NCBI RefSeq assembly: GCF_021646685.1
Contig: NZ_JAKJHW010000003.1
Coordinates: forward strand, 124,001 to 188,000
DNA length: 64,000 nucleotides
DNA from: Pseudalkalibacillus salsuginis
Lineage (GTDB): Bacteria; Bacillota; Bacilli; Bacillales; Fictibacillaceae
Direction of reading: 5' to 3'
How positions within the stretch are numbered: position 1 is the stretch's first letter; each line of letters opens with the position of its first letter. A model generated the notes under the pieces. The model was given only the letters and a program-made list of their open reading frames with translations, did no database searches and had not been told where the DNA came from. The position numbers were made by a program, and so were the translations under genes. Below, in pieces: positions 7,771 to 16,935 of the stretch.

Positions 7771-8865
7771 TTGAAAATTACTAAAAAACACACGTATCGG
7801 TCATTTCTTTCTCTATTCGTGTCCAGTATGATCCTGGCTGGCTGCATGGCAGGTGAGGATGGCTCGGACGAAGGGTCTTCAGGAAATAATGACAGCGGCG
7901 ATCTAGAAGATAAAGTTGTTGTGTATTCTCCCCATGGTAAAGATATTTTAAGCGAATTCGAAAAACAATTCGAAGCAGAGTACGACGTAGATATGGAATT
8001 TCTTGATATGGGTTCACAAGAGGTTCTCGATCGTGTCCGCTCTGAGAAGAACAATCCGCAGGCTGATATATGGTGGGGAGCCCCTCAAGTCATGTTTGAT
8101 GAAGCAAAGGCTGAAGATCTTCTGATGGAATATAAACCTACATATGCTGACTCATTAGATGACATGTACCATGATGAAGATTGGGCTTGGACAGGTACTT
8201 CACAGACTCCAGAAGTGATTTTGTACAACAATAAGGAGCTTTCTGAAGAAGAGGCACCGAAAGATTGGGATGACCTTCTCGACCCTGAATGGAAGGATGA
8301 AATCATCATCCGCTACCCACTGGCTTCAGGGACAATGCGTACGATCTATTCAGCTATGATCTACCGTTCCTATAAAGATAGCGAGGATCCTAAAGAAGGG
8401 TATGAGTGGCTTCAAAAACTGGACAAAAACACGAAAGAGTACAGCGCTAATCCTGAAGTCATGTATAACCAGGTGGCAAAGGGAGTCGGTACGATTTCTG
8501 TATGGAACATGCCTGATACAGTCATGCTTGCTGAAGAAAAAGGCTACCCATTCAGTTATGTGATTCCGGAAAGCGGCACCCCGGTCTTGACAGAAGGGAT
8601 AGCTATGGTGAAGGATGCCCCTCACCCAGAGGCAGCGAAAGCCTTTTATGAATTCGTCAATACGAAGGAGGCTGCTAAGCTTTTGGCTGAAAAATACTAC
8701 CGGATTCCGACACGTGATGATATCGGCGATCTTCCGGAATGGATAGAAAACACGGAAATCAAACCGATGGACATCGATTGGAAGGTGTTCCAGGAGAAGG
8801 AAGCAGAATGGATGGAACATTGGGATGAAAATATCAAGAGTACAGATAAGGACAAGAGCGAATAA
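7771..8865 (+). CDS. ABC importer substrate-binding lipoprotein (Fe3+/AfuA-like family)
   Basis: Surface lipoprotein that would capture the substrate. TTG 7771 is chosen as start because GAGGGAGG (7755-7762) lies 8 nt upstream; the longer reading from 7732 overlaps the ROK gene and has no ribosome site. Lipobox LAGC at about residues 21-24. The mature protein (~340 aa) opens with VVVYSPHGKDILSEFEKQF, typical of the SBP_bac_6/8 families that bind iron, thiamine, phosphonates or polyamines. An ADIWWGAP segment and the downstream TEGIAMVKDAPHPEAAKAF support this. The ligand cannot be read from sequence. Confidence 0.88.
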   Translation: MKITKKHTYRSFLSLFVSSMILAGCMAGEDGSDEGSSGNNDSGDLEDKVVVYSPHGKDILSEFEKQFEAEYDVDMEFLDMGSQEVLDRVRSEKNNPQADIWWGAPQVMFDEAKAEDLLMEYKPTYADSLDDMYHDEDWAWTGTSQTPEVILYNNKELSEEEAPKDWDDLLDPEWKDEIIIRYPLASGTMRTIYSAMIYRSYKDSEDPKEGYEWLQKLDKNTKEYSANPEVMYNQVAKGVGTISVWNMPDTVMLAEEKGYPFSYVIPESGTPVLTEGIAMVKDAPHPEAAKAFYEFVNTKEAAKLLAEKYYRIPTRDDIGDLPEWIENTEIKPMDIDWKVFQEKEAEWMEHWDENIKSTDKDKSE

Positions 8866-8912
8866 CCCGTTCTTTGTCATTTTATAAGATGTGAAAAGGA
8901 GAGTTGTTGTCA

Positions 8913-9992
8913 ATGTCAGCAGTAAATTTATCCAACATCACGAAAAAGTTCGGAAATGTCACAGCCGTTAAAGAACTTGATTTGAAAATTGAAGAAGGGG
9001 AGTTCTTTACATTTCTCGGTCCCAGTGGTTGCGGTAAAACAACAACTCTCAGGATGATTGCAGGTTTCTATTATCCTACTGCAGGAAAAGTGAAGTTCAA
9101 TGATCGGGATATGACGACAGTTCCACCTGAGAAGCGGAATACGGGTATGGTTTTTCAAAATTATGCCCTTTTCCCCCATATGACCGTTGCTGAAAATGTT
9201 GCGTTCGGTTTAAAAGTGCGGAAATTGGAGCGCTCGAAAGTCAAAGAAAAAGTAAAAGAAGTTCTGGGAAAAGTACGTTTGGAAAAATTTATCGATCGCC
9301 AAGTCAGTCAATTGAGTGGCGGTCAACAACAACGGGTGGCTTTGGCGAGGGCTTTAGCGATCGAGCCCGATATCCTATTGCTGGATGAGCCTTTGAGTAA
9401 TCTGGATGCTAGATTGAGAGATGAAATGCGGACAGAAATTTTACGGTTGCAAAGGGATTATGGGATTACTACCATCTATGTCACTCATGATCAGGTAGAA
9501 GCATTGTCGATGAGCGACCGAATTGCCGTTTTTAATGAAGGAAGGTGTCAGCAAATCGGTACACCGACCGAGATTTACAATGATCCTGTCAATGACTTTG
9601 TAGCGGAATTCATTGGGGAAACGAATCTTTACAATGTCGCTTATGAGAATAATAGACTCCATTGTGCTGACCTTGGGATGGATATTCAAGTCGAGGAGCC
9701 ATTGGACGAACGACTCAGGAACCAGGAACTGAAAATTTCAATCAGGCCAGAAGCGGTAAAAGTGAGTGATGAAGAGATCACTGGACTGAATGTGTTGAGA
9801 GGGAAAGTAAAAATCGTTCAATTTACGGGTGCTGCAGTCCATACGTTGATTGAATTGTCAAAAGGTGTGCAACTAAAAGTCACTACGTTAAATGAGGGTC
9901 CATTTACATATCTGCAGGAGGGTGTCGAGGTTGTTCTCCAGCTGCCGCCTGAAAAAATCAGAGTAGTCCCATCAATAAGGGAGAGAGCATGA
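8913..9992 (+). CDS. ABC importer ATPase (PotA/FbpC type)
   Basis: 359 residues: Walker A GPSGCGKTT, Q-loop FQNYALFPH, signature LSGGQQQRVALARAL, Walker B ILLLDEPLSNLDA, switch His in VTHDQ, then a C-terminal TOBE_2 domain (about 280-355) typical of PotA/FbpC/MalK-like subunits. ATG 8913 is preferred, 9 nt after AGGAGAG; two TTG codons upstream are less likely. It overlaps the permease gene by 4 bp (ATGA), so stoichiometric coupling is expected. Confidence 0.93.
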   Translation: MSAVNLSNITKKFGNVTAVKELDLKIEEGEFFTFLGPSGCGKTTTLRMIAGFYYPTAGKVKFNDRDMTTVPPEKRNTGMVFQNYALFPHMTVAENVAFGLKVRKLERSKVKEKVKEVLGKVRLEKFIDRQVSQLSGGQQQRVALARALAIEPDILLLDEPLSNLDARLRDEMRTEILRLQRDYGITTIYVTHDQVEALSMSDRIAVFNEGRCQQIGTPTEIYNDPVNDFVAEFIGETNLYNVAYENNRLHCADLGMDIQVEEPLDERLRNQELKISIRPEAVKVSDEEITGLNVLRGKVKIVQFTGAAVHTLIELSKGVQLKVTTLNEGPFTYLQEGVEVVLQLPPEKIRVVPSIRERA

Positions 9993-11677
9993 TGTTAAAC
10001 GCGGAAAACAGGAAGACGGCCTTATTGTTGATCCCGATCATATTGGTTCTGGCTGGATACGTGTTATATCCATCGATCGAAACCACTATTGAGAGTTTTC
10101 AAAGGGACGGTACAGCGACACTTAAAAACTATGGAGACTTTTTCGGTTCCAAGGCGTCTTCAAATCTTGAAGCACTCTGGAATTCTGTCTATATCTCCAT
10201 TCTATCTGTCCTGTTCAGTGCCCTGATTGGTGTCCCACTGGCCTTCATATTCAACCGTTATGATTTTCCGGGACGAAAGTTCTTTTCCGGAGCGGCGATC
10301 ATGCCGATTGTCCTGCCTTCTTTAGTCGGAGTCATGTCATTCATGTTCCTTTATGGAGAAGCAGGTCTTGTGCCGAACGCATTCAAAGACTTGTTCAATC
10401 TCTCGAAGGTGCCATTCAGTATCGGAGGCGTCCCTGGGATTCTATTGGTCCATGCCTATACGATGTATCCCTATTTTTATATGACTTGTTCCTCAGCAAT
10501 CAACAATATCGACCCTTCCCTTGAAGATGCAGCCTATAATCTTGGTTCCAACCGTTGGACTGTTTTCTGGAAAGTTACTTTTCCTTTGCTGACACCAGCT
10601 CTCGTAGCTGCTTCGTTATTGGTATTCATGGTGTCGATGGCATCCTTCAGTGCTCCGTTCCTATTAGCAGGGGGCTTTCGGGTGCTGAGTTTGCAAATCT
10701 ATTTTTCTAAGATAAATGGCAATTTGGAAATGGCGGCAACCCAGTCGGTCATTCTTTCGGTCGTTTCCATCTCGTTCCTATTATTTATGAGATGGTTCCA
10801 GAACCGTCGTGATTACAGGATGGCCAGTAAAGGCATCGGTGCCCACAGAAGTGAGGTAAGCAATCCTTTCTTAAAGTGGACCATGGTTTGTCTCGGAATC
10901 GTGGCAATGATCATTTTGCTTTTGCCGCATGCCACTCTATTGATTTTATCGCTCGTACCAGAAGGGACCTGGACATGGCAGATTTATCCGACGACATTTA
11001 ATCTGGAAAACTACATTCTCTTGTTCAAAGATACGTCGATATGGGACCCTGTCCGGAATAGTCTATTCATGGCGTTTGTTGCGTCCCTTGGGTGTTTTGC
11101 GTTCGGAATCATCACTTCTTATGCGCTCGTTAAAAGGAAGTTTATCGGAAAGAATCTATTGGACATCCTTGTCATGATCCCTTGGGCATTGCCTGCAACG
11201 GTTGTTGGGATGAATCTGATTTTAGCCTTCAACAAACCGACACCTTTTTCTTTTGGACAAACATTGGTAGGCACCTTCTGGATACTGCCTTTAGCGTACT
11301 TTGTCCGGTTCATCCCTTTAGTGGTAAGGTCCACTTCTGCTGTATTGGAGCAATTGGATGATTCGATTGAAGAAGCCGCACAAAATCTCGGCGCAAAATG
11401 GTTTTATACATTCCGTAAGATCGTCCTTCCGATCATCATGCCGGGTGTATTGAGCGGGACATTGCTTGCCTTTGTCCAGGCAGTCGGGGAATTTCCGACC
11501 TCTGTGCTCCTGTACACACTAAGCAATCGCCCGATCTCGATTGAAATCATGAACCAGTTGCGGATGTTCAACCTTGGACAGGCGGCAGCCTACGGTATGA
11601 TCCAGGTTGGCTTGATCGCGGTCGTATTGTTCATCTCCTATAAGTTCCTGGGTGTGAAATCTGAAAAAACAATGTAA
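9989..11677 (+). CDS. ABC importer permease, two fused membrane domains (FbpB type)
   Basis: 562 residues with about 12 membrane segments and two BPD_transp_1 domains in one chain. Each has an EAA loop: EDAAYNLGSNRWTVFWKVTF at about residue 180 and EEAAQNLGAKWFYTFRKIVL at about 460. This double-permease layout is typical of FbpB/ThiP/phosphonate-type importers, which pair with the AfuA-like binding proteins seen here. With the two preceding genes it makes a complete transporter. Confidence 0.92.
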   Translation: MMLNAENRKTALLLIPIILVLAGYVLYPSIETTIESFQRDGTATLKNYGDFFGSKASSNLEALWNSVYISILSVLFSALIGVPLAFIFNRYDFPGRKFFSGAAIMPIVLPSLVGVMSFMFLYGEAGLVPNAFKDLFNLSKVPFSIGGVPGILLVHAYTMYPYFYMTCSSAINNIDPSLEDAAYNLGSNRWTVFWKVTFPLLTPALVAASLLVFMVSMASFSAPFLLAGGFRVLSLQIYFSKINGNLEMAATQSVILSVVSISFLLFMRWFQNRRDYRMASKGIGAHRSEVSNPFLKWTMVCLGIVAMIILLLPHATLLILSLVPEGTWTWQIYPTTFNLENYILLFKDTSIWDPVRNSLFMAFVASLGCFAFGIITSYALVKRKFIGKNLLDILVMIPWALPATVVGMNLILAFNKPTPFSFGQTLVGTFWILPLAYFVRFIPLVVRSTSAVLEQLDDSIEEAAQNLGAKWFYTFRKIVLPIIMPGVLSGTLLAFVQAVGEFPTSVLLYTLSNRPISIEIMNQLRMFNLGQAAAYGMIQVGLIAVVLFISYKFLGVKSEKTM

Positions 11678-11694
11678 AAAAAGGTGGGAACAGC

Positions 11695-13101
11695 GTGAAG
11701 ACACATAAGGAAAAGTTTGAAGAGCTGGATGGCAGTTCTTTTCCCGGAAAGACTTTTGCGAACGATCTGTTGATGCCTATCTTCCAGTATCAGCGCGCTC
11801 ATTTATTTGAGAGTATGATGCGGGTCCATCGAGCCCATACCATCATGCTTCAAGAGCAACAAATCATCTCTAAAGAAGAGGCTGAAAAGATTTTATATGC
11901 GGTTGATCAAATTTCGATCATAGACTCGAAAACCATCGAATATTCAGCGCAATACGAGGATTTGTTCTTTTTGATCGAATCAAAGATCGCCGAAATCATC
12001 GGTGCGAATCTTGCTGGAAAGATGCACATCGCAAAGAGCCGCAATGATATGGGCGAAACGATGTATCGTATGGTGATCCGCGACTATTTGGGCGAGGTCA
12101 TGGATGAAGTGAAGAAGCTTGGCCAAGCATTGCTGATTCAGGCGGAGGATCATATGGACACGATCATGCCTGCCCATACCCATACACAACCTGCCCAACC
12201 GACTACTTTTGGGCATTACCTGGTGGGAATCTATGATAATTTATCGAGGGATTATGACCGGTTAAAAAGAGCCTTCGAGGTGGTGAATCAATCGCCGATG
12301 GGAGCTTGTGCGATTACCACGACCGGCTTCAATATCAATCGTGAACGTATGGCTGAACTCCTTCATTTTGACGGAATAGTGGAGAACTCTTACGATGCAA
12401 TCGCTACAGGGGATTATTTGATCGAAGCCAGTCAGGTGATCATCAGTCTAATGACGAATATGGGACGTTGGATCCAGGAATTCTTGCGACTGGCTTCCAA
12501 AGAGGTCGGCCTGTTGAGGGTTTCAGATGCTTATGTTCAGATAAGCAGTATCATGCCGCAAAAAAGGAATCCAGTATCCATCGAACATTGCCGTGCTTTA
12601 GCCAGCAGTGCTGTAGGGGAAGGGATGACAGCCATCCAAATGATCCACAACACCCCTTATGGAGATATCGTGGACACGGAGGACGATCTACAGCCACATA
12701 TCTATCATGGATTCCAAAAATGCTTACGGGTGCTGAGGTTGATGAGAGCGGTCGTTTCAACGATGAGTTTTGACCATGACCGAGCCTATCAACAAGCAAG
12801 AGAGAACATGATTACGATTACGGAACTAGCCGATGTACTGGCAAGGAAGTATGAGATCCCATTCAGGGAAGCCCATCATACAGCAAGTCAAATTGCAAGG
12901 AAAGCAGATCGCTTAAAGAAAGAGTTGTATGAAATTACGAGAGAAGAAGTCAACCAATGGATGGACGGAATAAAAATCACGCAGGAAGACTGGGAGGAAA
13001 TCGTATGTCCGAAACATTTCGTAGCCCGGCGAAAAGTTGCAGGTGGAACGAATTCCAAGATCGTTAAGGATATGATCGAAAGGAGAAAATCCCGCTGGTG
13101 A
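11695..13101 (+). CDS. Argininosuccinate lyase/fumarase-superfamily lyase
   Basis: 468 residues, GTG start 6 nt after AAGGTGGG. Superfamily signatures: the SSIMPQKRNP loop at about 282-291, HTHTQPAQPTTFGHY at about 160, and KSRNDMGET near 110. Family members eliminate fumarate (or a similar acid) from succinyl-N compounds. Its place as the last gene of an importer operon, away from argG, argues against an arginine biosynthetic role. A catabolic lyase acting on the imported compound (an N-succinyl, iminodisuccinate or EDDS-like molecule) is a reasonable guess but unproven. Confidence 0.85.
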   Translation: MKTHKEKFEELDGSSFPGKTFANDLLMPIFQYQRAHLFESMMRVHRAHTIMLQEQQIISKEEAEKILYAVDQISIIDSKTIEYSAQYEDLFFLIESKIAEIIGANLAGKMHIAKSRNDMGETMYRMVIRDYLGEVMDEVKKLGQALLIQAEDHMDTIMPAHTHTQPAQPTTFGHYLVGIYDNLSRDYDRLKRAFEVVNQSPMGACAITTTGFNINRERMAELLHFDGIVENSYDAIATGDYLIEASQVIISLMTNMGRWIQEFLRLASKEVGLLRVSDAYVQISSIMPQKRNPVSIEHCRALASSAVGEGMTAIQMIHNTPYGDIVDTEDDLQPHIYHGFQKCLRVLRLMRAVVSTMSFDHDRAYQQARENMITITELADVLARKYEIPFREAHHTASQIARKADRLKKELYEITREEVNQWMDGIKITQEDWEEIVCPKHFVARRKVAGGTNSKIVKDMIERRKSRW

Positions 13102-13109
13102 TCGAAATA

Positions 13110-13144
13110 GGGGCGGAGTGCCCGTATGCTGCCCCGTTCTTTTT
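13110..13144 (+). terminator. Terminator of the ROK-ABC-lyase operon
   Basis: GGGGCGG (13110-13116) pairs with CTGCCCC (13129-13135), followed by GTTCTTTTT, 8 bp after the lyase stop. Confidence 0.7.
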
Positions 13145-13400
13145 CACTATTATTTTCTACCTGTATCTATCAAGCATTTGATGACAATAGTTGCGATTAG
13201 TCAACATATGAAGGTCATTGAAAAGGATTGAGGAATCCCTAAATAAAGGATCCCTTAGCGTTTCGTTGATTAGGAAGGGTAACTAACCAATTGTTAGCCT
13301 GGTAAAATCCTTAAGGAGGTGAGCATACAGGCTTGTAATAGGGCACAGTAGTAATGGAAACGTTTGTGCCTTTTTTGAAGGAAGACAGCATAAAAATTTT
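13145..13400. other. Gene-free stretch with one hairpin
   Basis: No ORF or known RNA is recognised. GGCACA (13342-13347) pairs with TGTGCC (13365-13370), followed by TTTTTT (13371-13376). This looks like a terminator, and a leader or attenuator before the PIG-L gene is possible. An AAGGAGGTGA at 13313-13322 has no start codon at a fitting distance. Confidence 0.4.
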
Positions 13401-13416
13401 GGTTGCGGTGAAGTGA

Positions 13417-13618
13417 TGTCTAGCTCCATCGCCCAACCACTCGGATCACTTCAGACCTCCTGCGGCGGCGACACATTGATTCAGGTCGAAGTGTTTACCC
13501 ACCCAGAGCCAAACTTTGTTTGGTCCGAGCCTCCTCGTCAGACTTCCAGTAACCTTCGTGGTTAACCACCTAAGGCTCAGCCTTTTACCAAGGCTTGGCA
13601 AAGCCCGAGTTTTCTTTA
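13417..13618. repeat. Bacillus-type interspersed repeat ('gtctagctccagcgcc' family)
   Basis: Begins GTCTAGCTCCATCGCCC and includes CGGATCACTTC, TCAGGTCGAAGTGTTTACCC and the CAAACTTTGTTTGG palindrome, a sequence I recognise as scattered between genes in many Bacillus genomes. The 3' part (CTCAGCC...CCAAGGCTTGGC ... TTTTCTTTA) recurs at 22190-22233. GC content is above the neighbours. It lies directly before the PIG-L gene. Confidence 0.65.
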
Positions 13619-13647
13619 GAAATCTACTTTCGAAAGGAGAAATATGG

Positions 13648-16173
13648 ATGTTTCAAAGGAAATGGATGATTGCCTTAAGCTTGCTGATGGTATTGACCCT
13701 AATCATCCCTGCTGTTTCAAATGGACAGACACCTCAAGAACAACATGATAAAGAACTTTGGAGTGCTGTAAAGCCTCTTGATACGATAACCAGCTTCTTG
13801 AACACAGGAGCACACCCAGATGACGAACCGAGCCACCTCCTGGCATATTTGTCCCGAGGGCTAGGGGTACATACCGCTAGCATGATCGCCAACCGGGGTG
13901 AGGGGGGGCAAAATGAGATCGGAGAGGAATTAGGAAATGGCCTTGGCATCATCCGGTCACGGGAAATGATCGAAGCCTCGAAGGTCACTGGAGTGGAAGT
14001 CTTCCATCTAAGCGAGACCACTGATGATGAGATCTATGATTTCGGTTTTTCCAAATCCGCTGAGGAAACGCTGCAAAAATGGGGGGAAGAAGAAACCTAT
14101 GAACGTTTTATCCGATTGATCCGTTCCTACCAACCAGACATTGTAATGCCATCCTTCCGCGATGTCGAGTCCCAGCACGGCCACCACAGAGCAATCACCA
14201 TTTTGTCGCTTAAAGCATTTGAAGACGCAGCAGACCCTACCGTTTTTCCTGACCAGATTGAAAAAGAAGGGCTCGATACATGGCAAATCAAAAAGTTATA
14301 CTTGCCCGCCGAATCAGAGGACACAGCAACGGTTGGGATCGAAGTCGGAGGCTATGACCCTGTGTACGACCAAACGTATCCCCAAATTGGAGAAGAATCA
14401 CGTTATCTTCATAAAAGCCAGGGGATGGGTAGAGAGGTTGAGCCTGGGTCGGAAATGGTCTATTTGGATTTGGTCAAGTCTTCCGTTGGGGACATTCCTG
14501 CTCATGAAGAGACACTATTCCAAGGATTGTACTATGATTTTAATGAATATGCTGCAGAATTAAAGAGAAGTGACCGGAAAATCAAACATCATTTGGAAAC
14601 GCTTCAAGAAGAGCTTGAAGAAGTAATAGAAGCTTATCCAAGCTATAGTGCAGTTTTGAAAGAAACCCACGATGCTTTAAAACAATTACACAGAACAAAA
14701 CGGTCAGTCACACACTATAATTTTAAAGATGTAGATAAAAACGATCTATTGCACAGATTGAACGTAAAAGAAGAACAGCTGGCGAATGCCAGTAAAGTAG
14801 CGTCACAACTAGAAGTATCAACAATACTCGACGCTCCAAATTTAACACAAGGCTCGAGCACGTCAGTAAGTATCACTTTGAAGAATAACGGGGACGAATC
14901 CCTGAAGAACGTCACGGCTCAATTAAAGGTGCCTGAGGAGTGGGAAGTAAAGGGGAGCATGGAGGTTAAACATTTAGCTCCTGGGGAAGAAAAGGACCTT
15001 GAAGTTACAGTAGAAGTCCCGGAAGATGCTGCGTATTATCAACCTTATGAAGATAGCGCCCTATCCACTGAAGTAAGCTATGAAGTTGGAAAGGAGCCAG
15101 TACAACTCCACTATGACCCTGAAGAAACGATAGCCGTTCTTCCAGAGGTTGGACTGAAAGCTGAACCTGATAGCTTGATCGTCAATACTGCTAAAGAGAT
15201 GAAGGAAGAAACGATTGAAGTGACGGTTACGAATTATTCAAATGAACCTGTGACGGCTGATGTGTCATTGGCACTACCAGAGGGTTGGGAACCACTGGAC
15301 AGTCAATCAGTTGAATTCGGGGAAGATGAAAAAGTGAAAAAAGTTTCCTTCTCCGTCACCCCTCCTGAAGGAATTAAAAAAGGAAAACTTGAAATTCAGC
15401 CAGTGGCGAGTGTTGAAGGCAAGCAAATCAACACGACAGTACAAGAAATCACTTATGATCATATCGGCACGTTTTATTACTTAAGGGAAGCAGCGGTTGA
15501 TGGCGTTGCCTTTGATTTGAACTATCCAGAGGATTTGAAGATCGGGTATATCGAATCAGGCTTTGATGTAGTCGCCGATCATCTAATCAATGCCGGTATG
15601 GACGTCACGAAAATCTCTGAGGGCGAACTGGCAAACGAAGATTTATCCCAGTATGATACCATTGTTACGGGAATCAGGGCCTATCTATCACGTGAGGATC
15701 TGTCGAATAATAATGAGCGGTTATTGGACTATGTGGAGAGTGGAGGGCACCTGGTCGTCCAATACAATAAACCATGGGATAATTGGAATGCTGAGTCTAC
15801 TGCTCCATATCCTTTGACGATTGGACAGCCTTCGATTGAATGGCGTGTAACCGATGAAAATTCTGAGTATCAAATCTTACAACCGAACCACACATTATTG
15901 AACTATCCGAACAATATCACTGATGAAGATTGGGAAGGCTGGGTACAAGAAAGAGGATTATATTATCCGATGGAGTGGGATGACCGCTACGAACCACTCG
16001 TTAATATGACAGATCTGGACGGGGATACCTTTGATGGAGGAATCTTGTTTACGGATTATGGTGAAGGTAGCTACGTGTATACCAATTTAGTCTGGTACCG
16101 CCAAATCCAGAACCAAGTCCCAGGAGGATACCGAATTTTTACAAACTTGCTAAGCTATCCGAAATCTGAATAA
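13648..16173 (+). CDS. Secreted PIG-L (LmbE-like) deacetylase with NEW3-like and GATase-like domains
   Basis: 841 residues from ATG 13648, which follows AAAGGAGA; the reading from 13516 runs through the repeat and is rejected. Signal peptide 1-26. The PIG-L domain has zinc-site motifs AHPDDE at 55-60 and QHGHH at 176-180, like GlcNAc-conjugate deacetylases. Residues ~340-400 are helical. Two Ig-like NEW3/CARDB-type modules (about 410-620) come next, and a C-terminal Rossmann-like glutamine-amidotransferase/ThuA-like region (about 640-830, DTIVTGIRAYL, GGHLVVQYN). Being exported, it probably acts on an amino-sugar polymer or glycan outside the cell. It is not clearly co-transcribed with the operon upstream. 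Confidence 0.85.
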   Translation: MFQRKWMIALSLLMVLTLIIPAVSNGQTPQEQHDKELWSAVKPLDTITSFLNTGAHPDDEPSHLLAYLSRGLGVHTASMIANRGEGGQNEIGEELGNGLGIIRSREMIEASKVTGVEVFHLSETTDDEIYDFGFSKSAEETLQKWGEEETYERFIRLIRSYQPDIVMPSFRDVESQHGHHRAITILSLKAFEDAADPTVFPDQIEKEGLDTWQIKKLYLPAESEDTATVGIEVGGYDPVYDQTYPQIGEESRYLHKSQGMGREVEPGSEMVYLDLVKSSVGDIPAHEETLFQGLYYDFNEYAAELKRSDRKIKHHLETLQEELEEVIEAYPSYSAVLKETHDALKQLHRTKRSVTHYNFKDVDKNDLLHRLNVKEEQLANASKVASQLEVSTILDAPNLTQGSSTSVSITLKNNGDESLKNVTAQLKVPEEWEVKGSMEVKHLAPGEEKDLEVTVEVPEDAAYYQPYEDSALSTEVSYEVGKEPVQLHYDPEETIAVLPEVGLKAEPDSLIVNTAKEMKEETIEVTVTNYSNEPVTADVSLALPEGWEPLDSQSVEFGEDEKVKKVSFSVTPPEGIKKGKLEIQPVASVEGKQINTTVQEITYDHIGTFYYLREAAVDGVAFDLNYPEDLKIGYIESGFDVVADHLINAGMDVTKISEGELANEDLSQYDTIVTGIRAYLSREDLSNNNERLLDYVESGGHLVVQYNKPWDNWNAESTAPYPLTIGQPSIEWRVTDENSEYQILQPNHTLLNYPNNITDEDWEGWVQERGLYYPMEWDDRYEPLVNMTDLDGDTFDGGILFTDYGEGSYVYTNLVWYRQIQNQVPGGYRIFTNLLSYPKSE

Positions 16174-16180
16174 AATGGAA

Positions 16181-16241
16181 AGGCTGTAATAAGGTGTATG
16201 TACAAATGTATCCGACACATTATTACAGCCTGCTTTATTTT
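16181..16241 (+). terminator. Terminator of the PIG-L gene
   Basis: Perfect 12-bp stem AGGCTGTAATAA / TTATTACAGCCT (16181-16192, 16220-16231) with an inner GGTGT/ACACA pairing, followed by GCTTTATTTT. Confidence 0.75.
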
Positions 16242-16327
16242 CATGAAAACACTGTATGATTCCAAAAAATTATATTATAAAAACAATGATAGGTACATAA
16301 GACCAAATAAGAAACAACTGATTTATT

Positions 16328-16666
16328 TTATCTTGAGAATAAAGACATGATTCCTTTTTTCTTTCTTCCTTTAGCGCGACCTCTTAGTAATCTTTTGATA
16401 TGTTCCGTTTCTTCCATACTCATACCTTCAAATGATCCCTGATATTTTGCAATGAAGTAAGTTCCTTTAGGTAATGTGGAATTATCATAACCATACCCTT
16501 CATCAACACTGCACACTAATCGATACCCACTTATTAAGAATTTTTCAACACTGACTGGTGCCCCGATTAACTCTTCGAAGTATGCTAGATCGTTTGGAAT
16601 TTGGGTTGATTGAGAACGTTGCCCAGGGTTCACAAGTACAACAGATATCTCTCTTATACCCAACAT
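16328..16666 (-). CDS. Small uncharacterised protein (weakly DUF3846-like)
   Basis: 112 residues from ATG 16666, preceded by AGGTGG at 6 nt; a GTG three codons upstream is inside the ribosome site. No signal peptide or membrane segment. The core 'PNDLAYFEELIGAPVSVEKF' plus 'YRLVCSVDEG' and 'TLPKGTYFI' recalls DUF3846-type proteins, which have a short strand-rich domain with a 'vG' and a 'deeg' motif; this is a weak likeness. The basic tail (RGRAKGRKKKG) suggests nucleic-acid or membrane contact. It stands alone, convergent with the PIG-L gene. Confidence 0.6.
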   Translation of the reverse strand: MLGIREISVVLVNPGQRSQSTQIPNDLAYFEELIGAPVSVEKFLISGYRLVCSVDEGYGYDNSTLPKGTYFIAKYQGSFEGMSMEETEHIKRLLRGRAKGRKKKGIMSLFSR

Positions 16667-16858
16667 TAGACCCACCTTTCTGGTAAATGAAACCTATAAA
16701 ATGATTATATAGAAAAGAATTTCGTCTGTAAATTGCTATCTGAAGAAAATATTGTCGGATTTATATGGTAAAAAAATACTATAATCGATCATAGTTAAAT
16801 AAGTTTATGAACCTATGTTACCATCAAACCCATTCATTGCTCAGAAAATAAACTTTTT

Positions 16859-16890
16859 TTGACAAAATATTGCGTTTAACGCACTATTAT
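16859..16890 (+). promoter_or_regulatory. Candidate promoter with inverted repeat before the SGNH gene
   Basis: TTGACA (16859-16864) and TATTAT (16885-16890) are 20 nt apart, too wide for an ideal promoter, with a palindrome TGCGT-TTA-ACGCA (16871-16883) between them. The layout suggests an operator that could govern the gene at 16936. Confidence 0.35.
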
Positions 16891-16935
16891 AAAAAGAATA
16901 GCTTTCGTTTATTTGTCGTTTTATAAGGGGGAAAT

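Noticed and set aside
8350-8913. 187-codon open frame on the minus strand across the solute-binding-protein gene
   Set aside because: Antisense to a clearly conserved gene, no ribosome site, no recognisable protein features.
11519-11704. Minus-strand frame at the permease/lyase junction
   Set aside because: Overlaps two conserved genes with no independent signal.
13240-13400. Possible riboswitch or T-box before the PIG-L gene
   Set aside because: Only one simple hairpin is present; no T-box (TGGNACC) or other aptamer core.
13516-13647. N-terminal extension of the PIG-L protein
   Set aside because: It translates the interspersed repeat; the ribosome site and signal peptide both point to ATG 13648.
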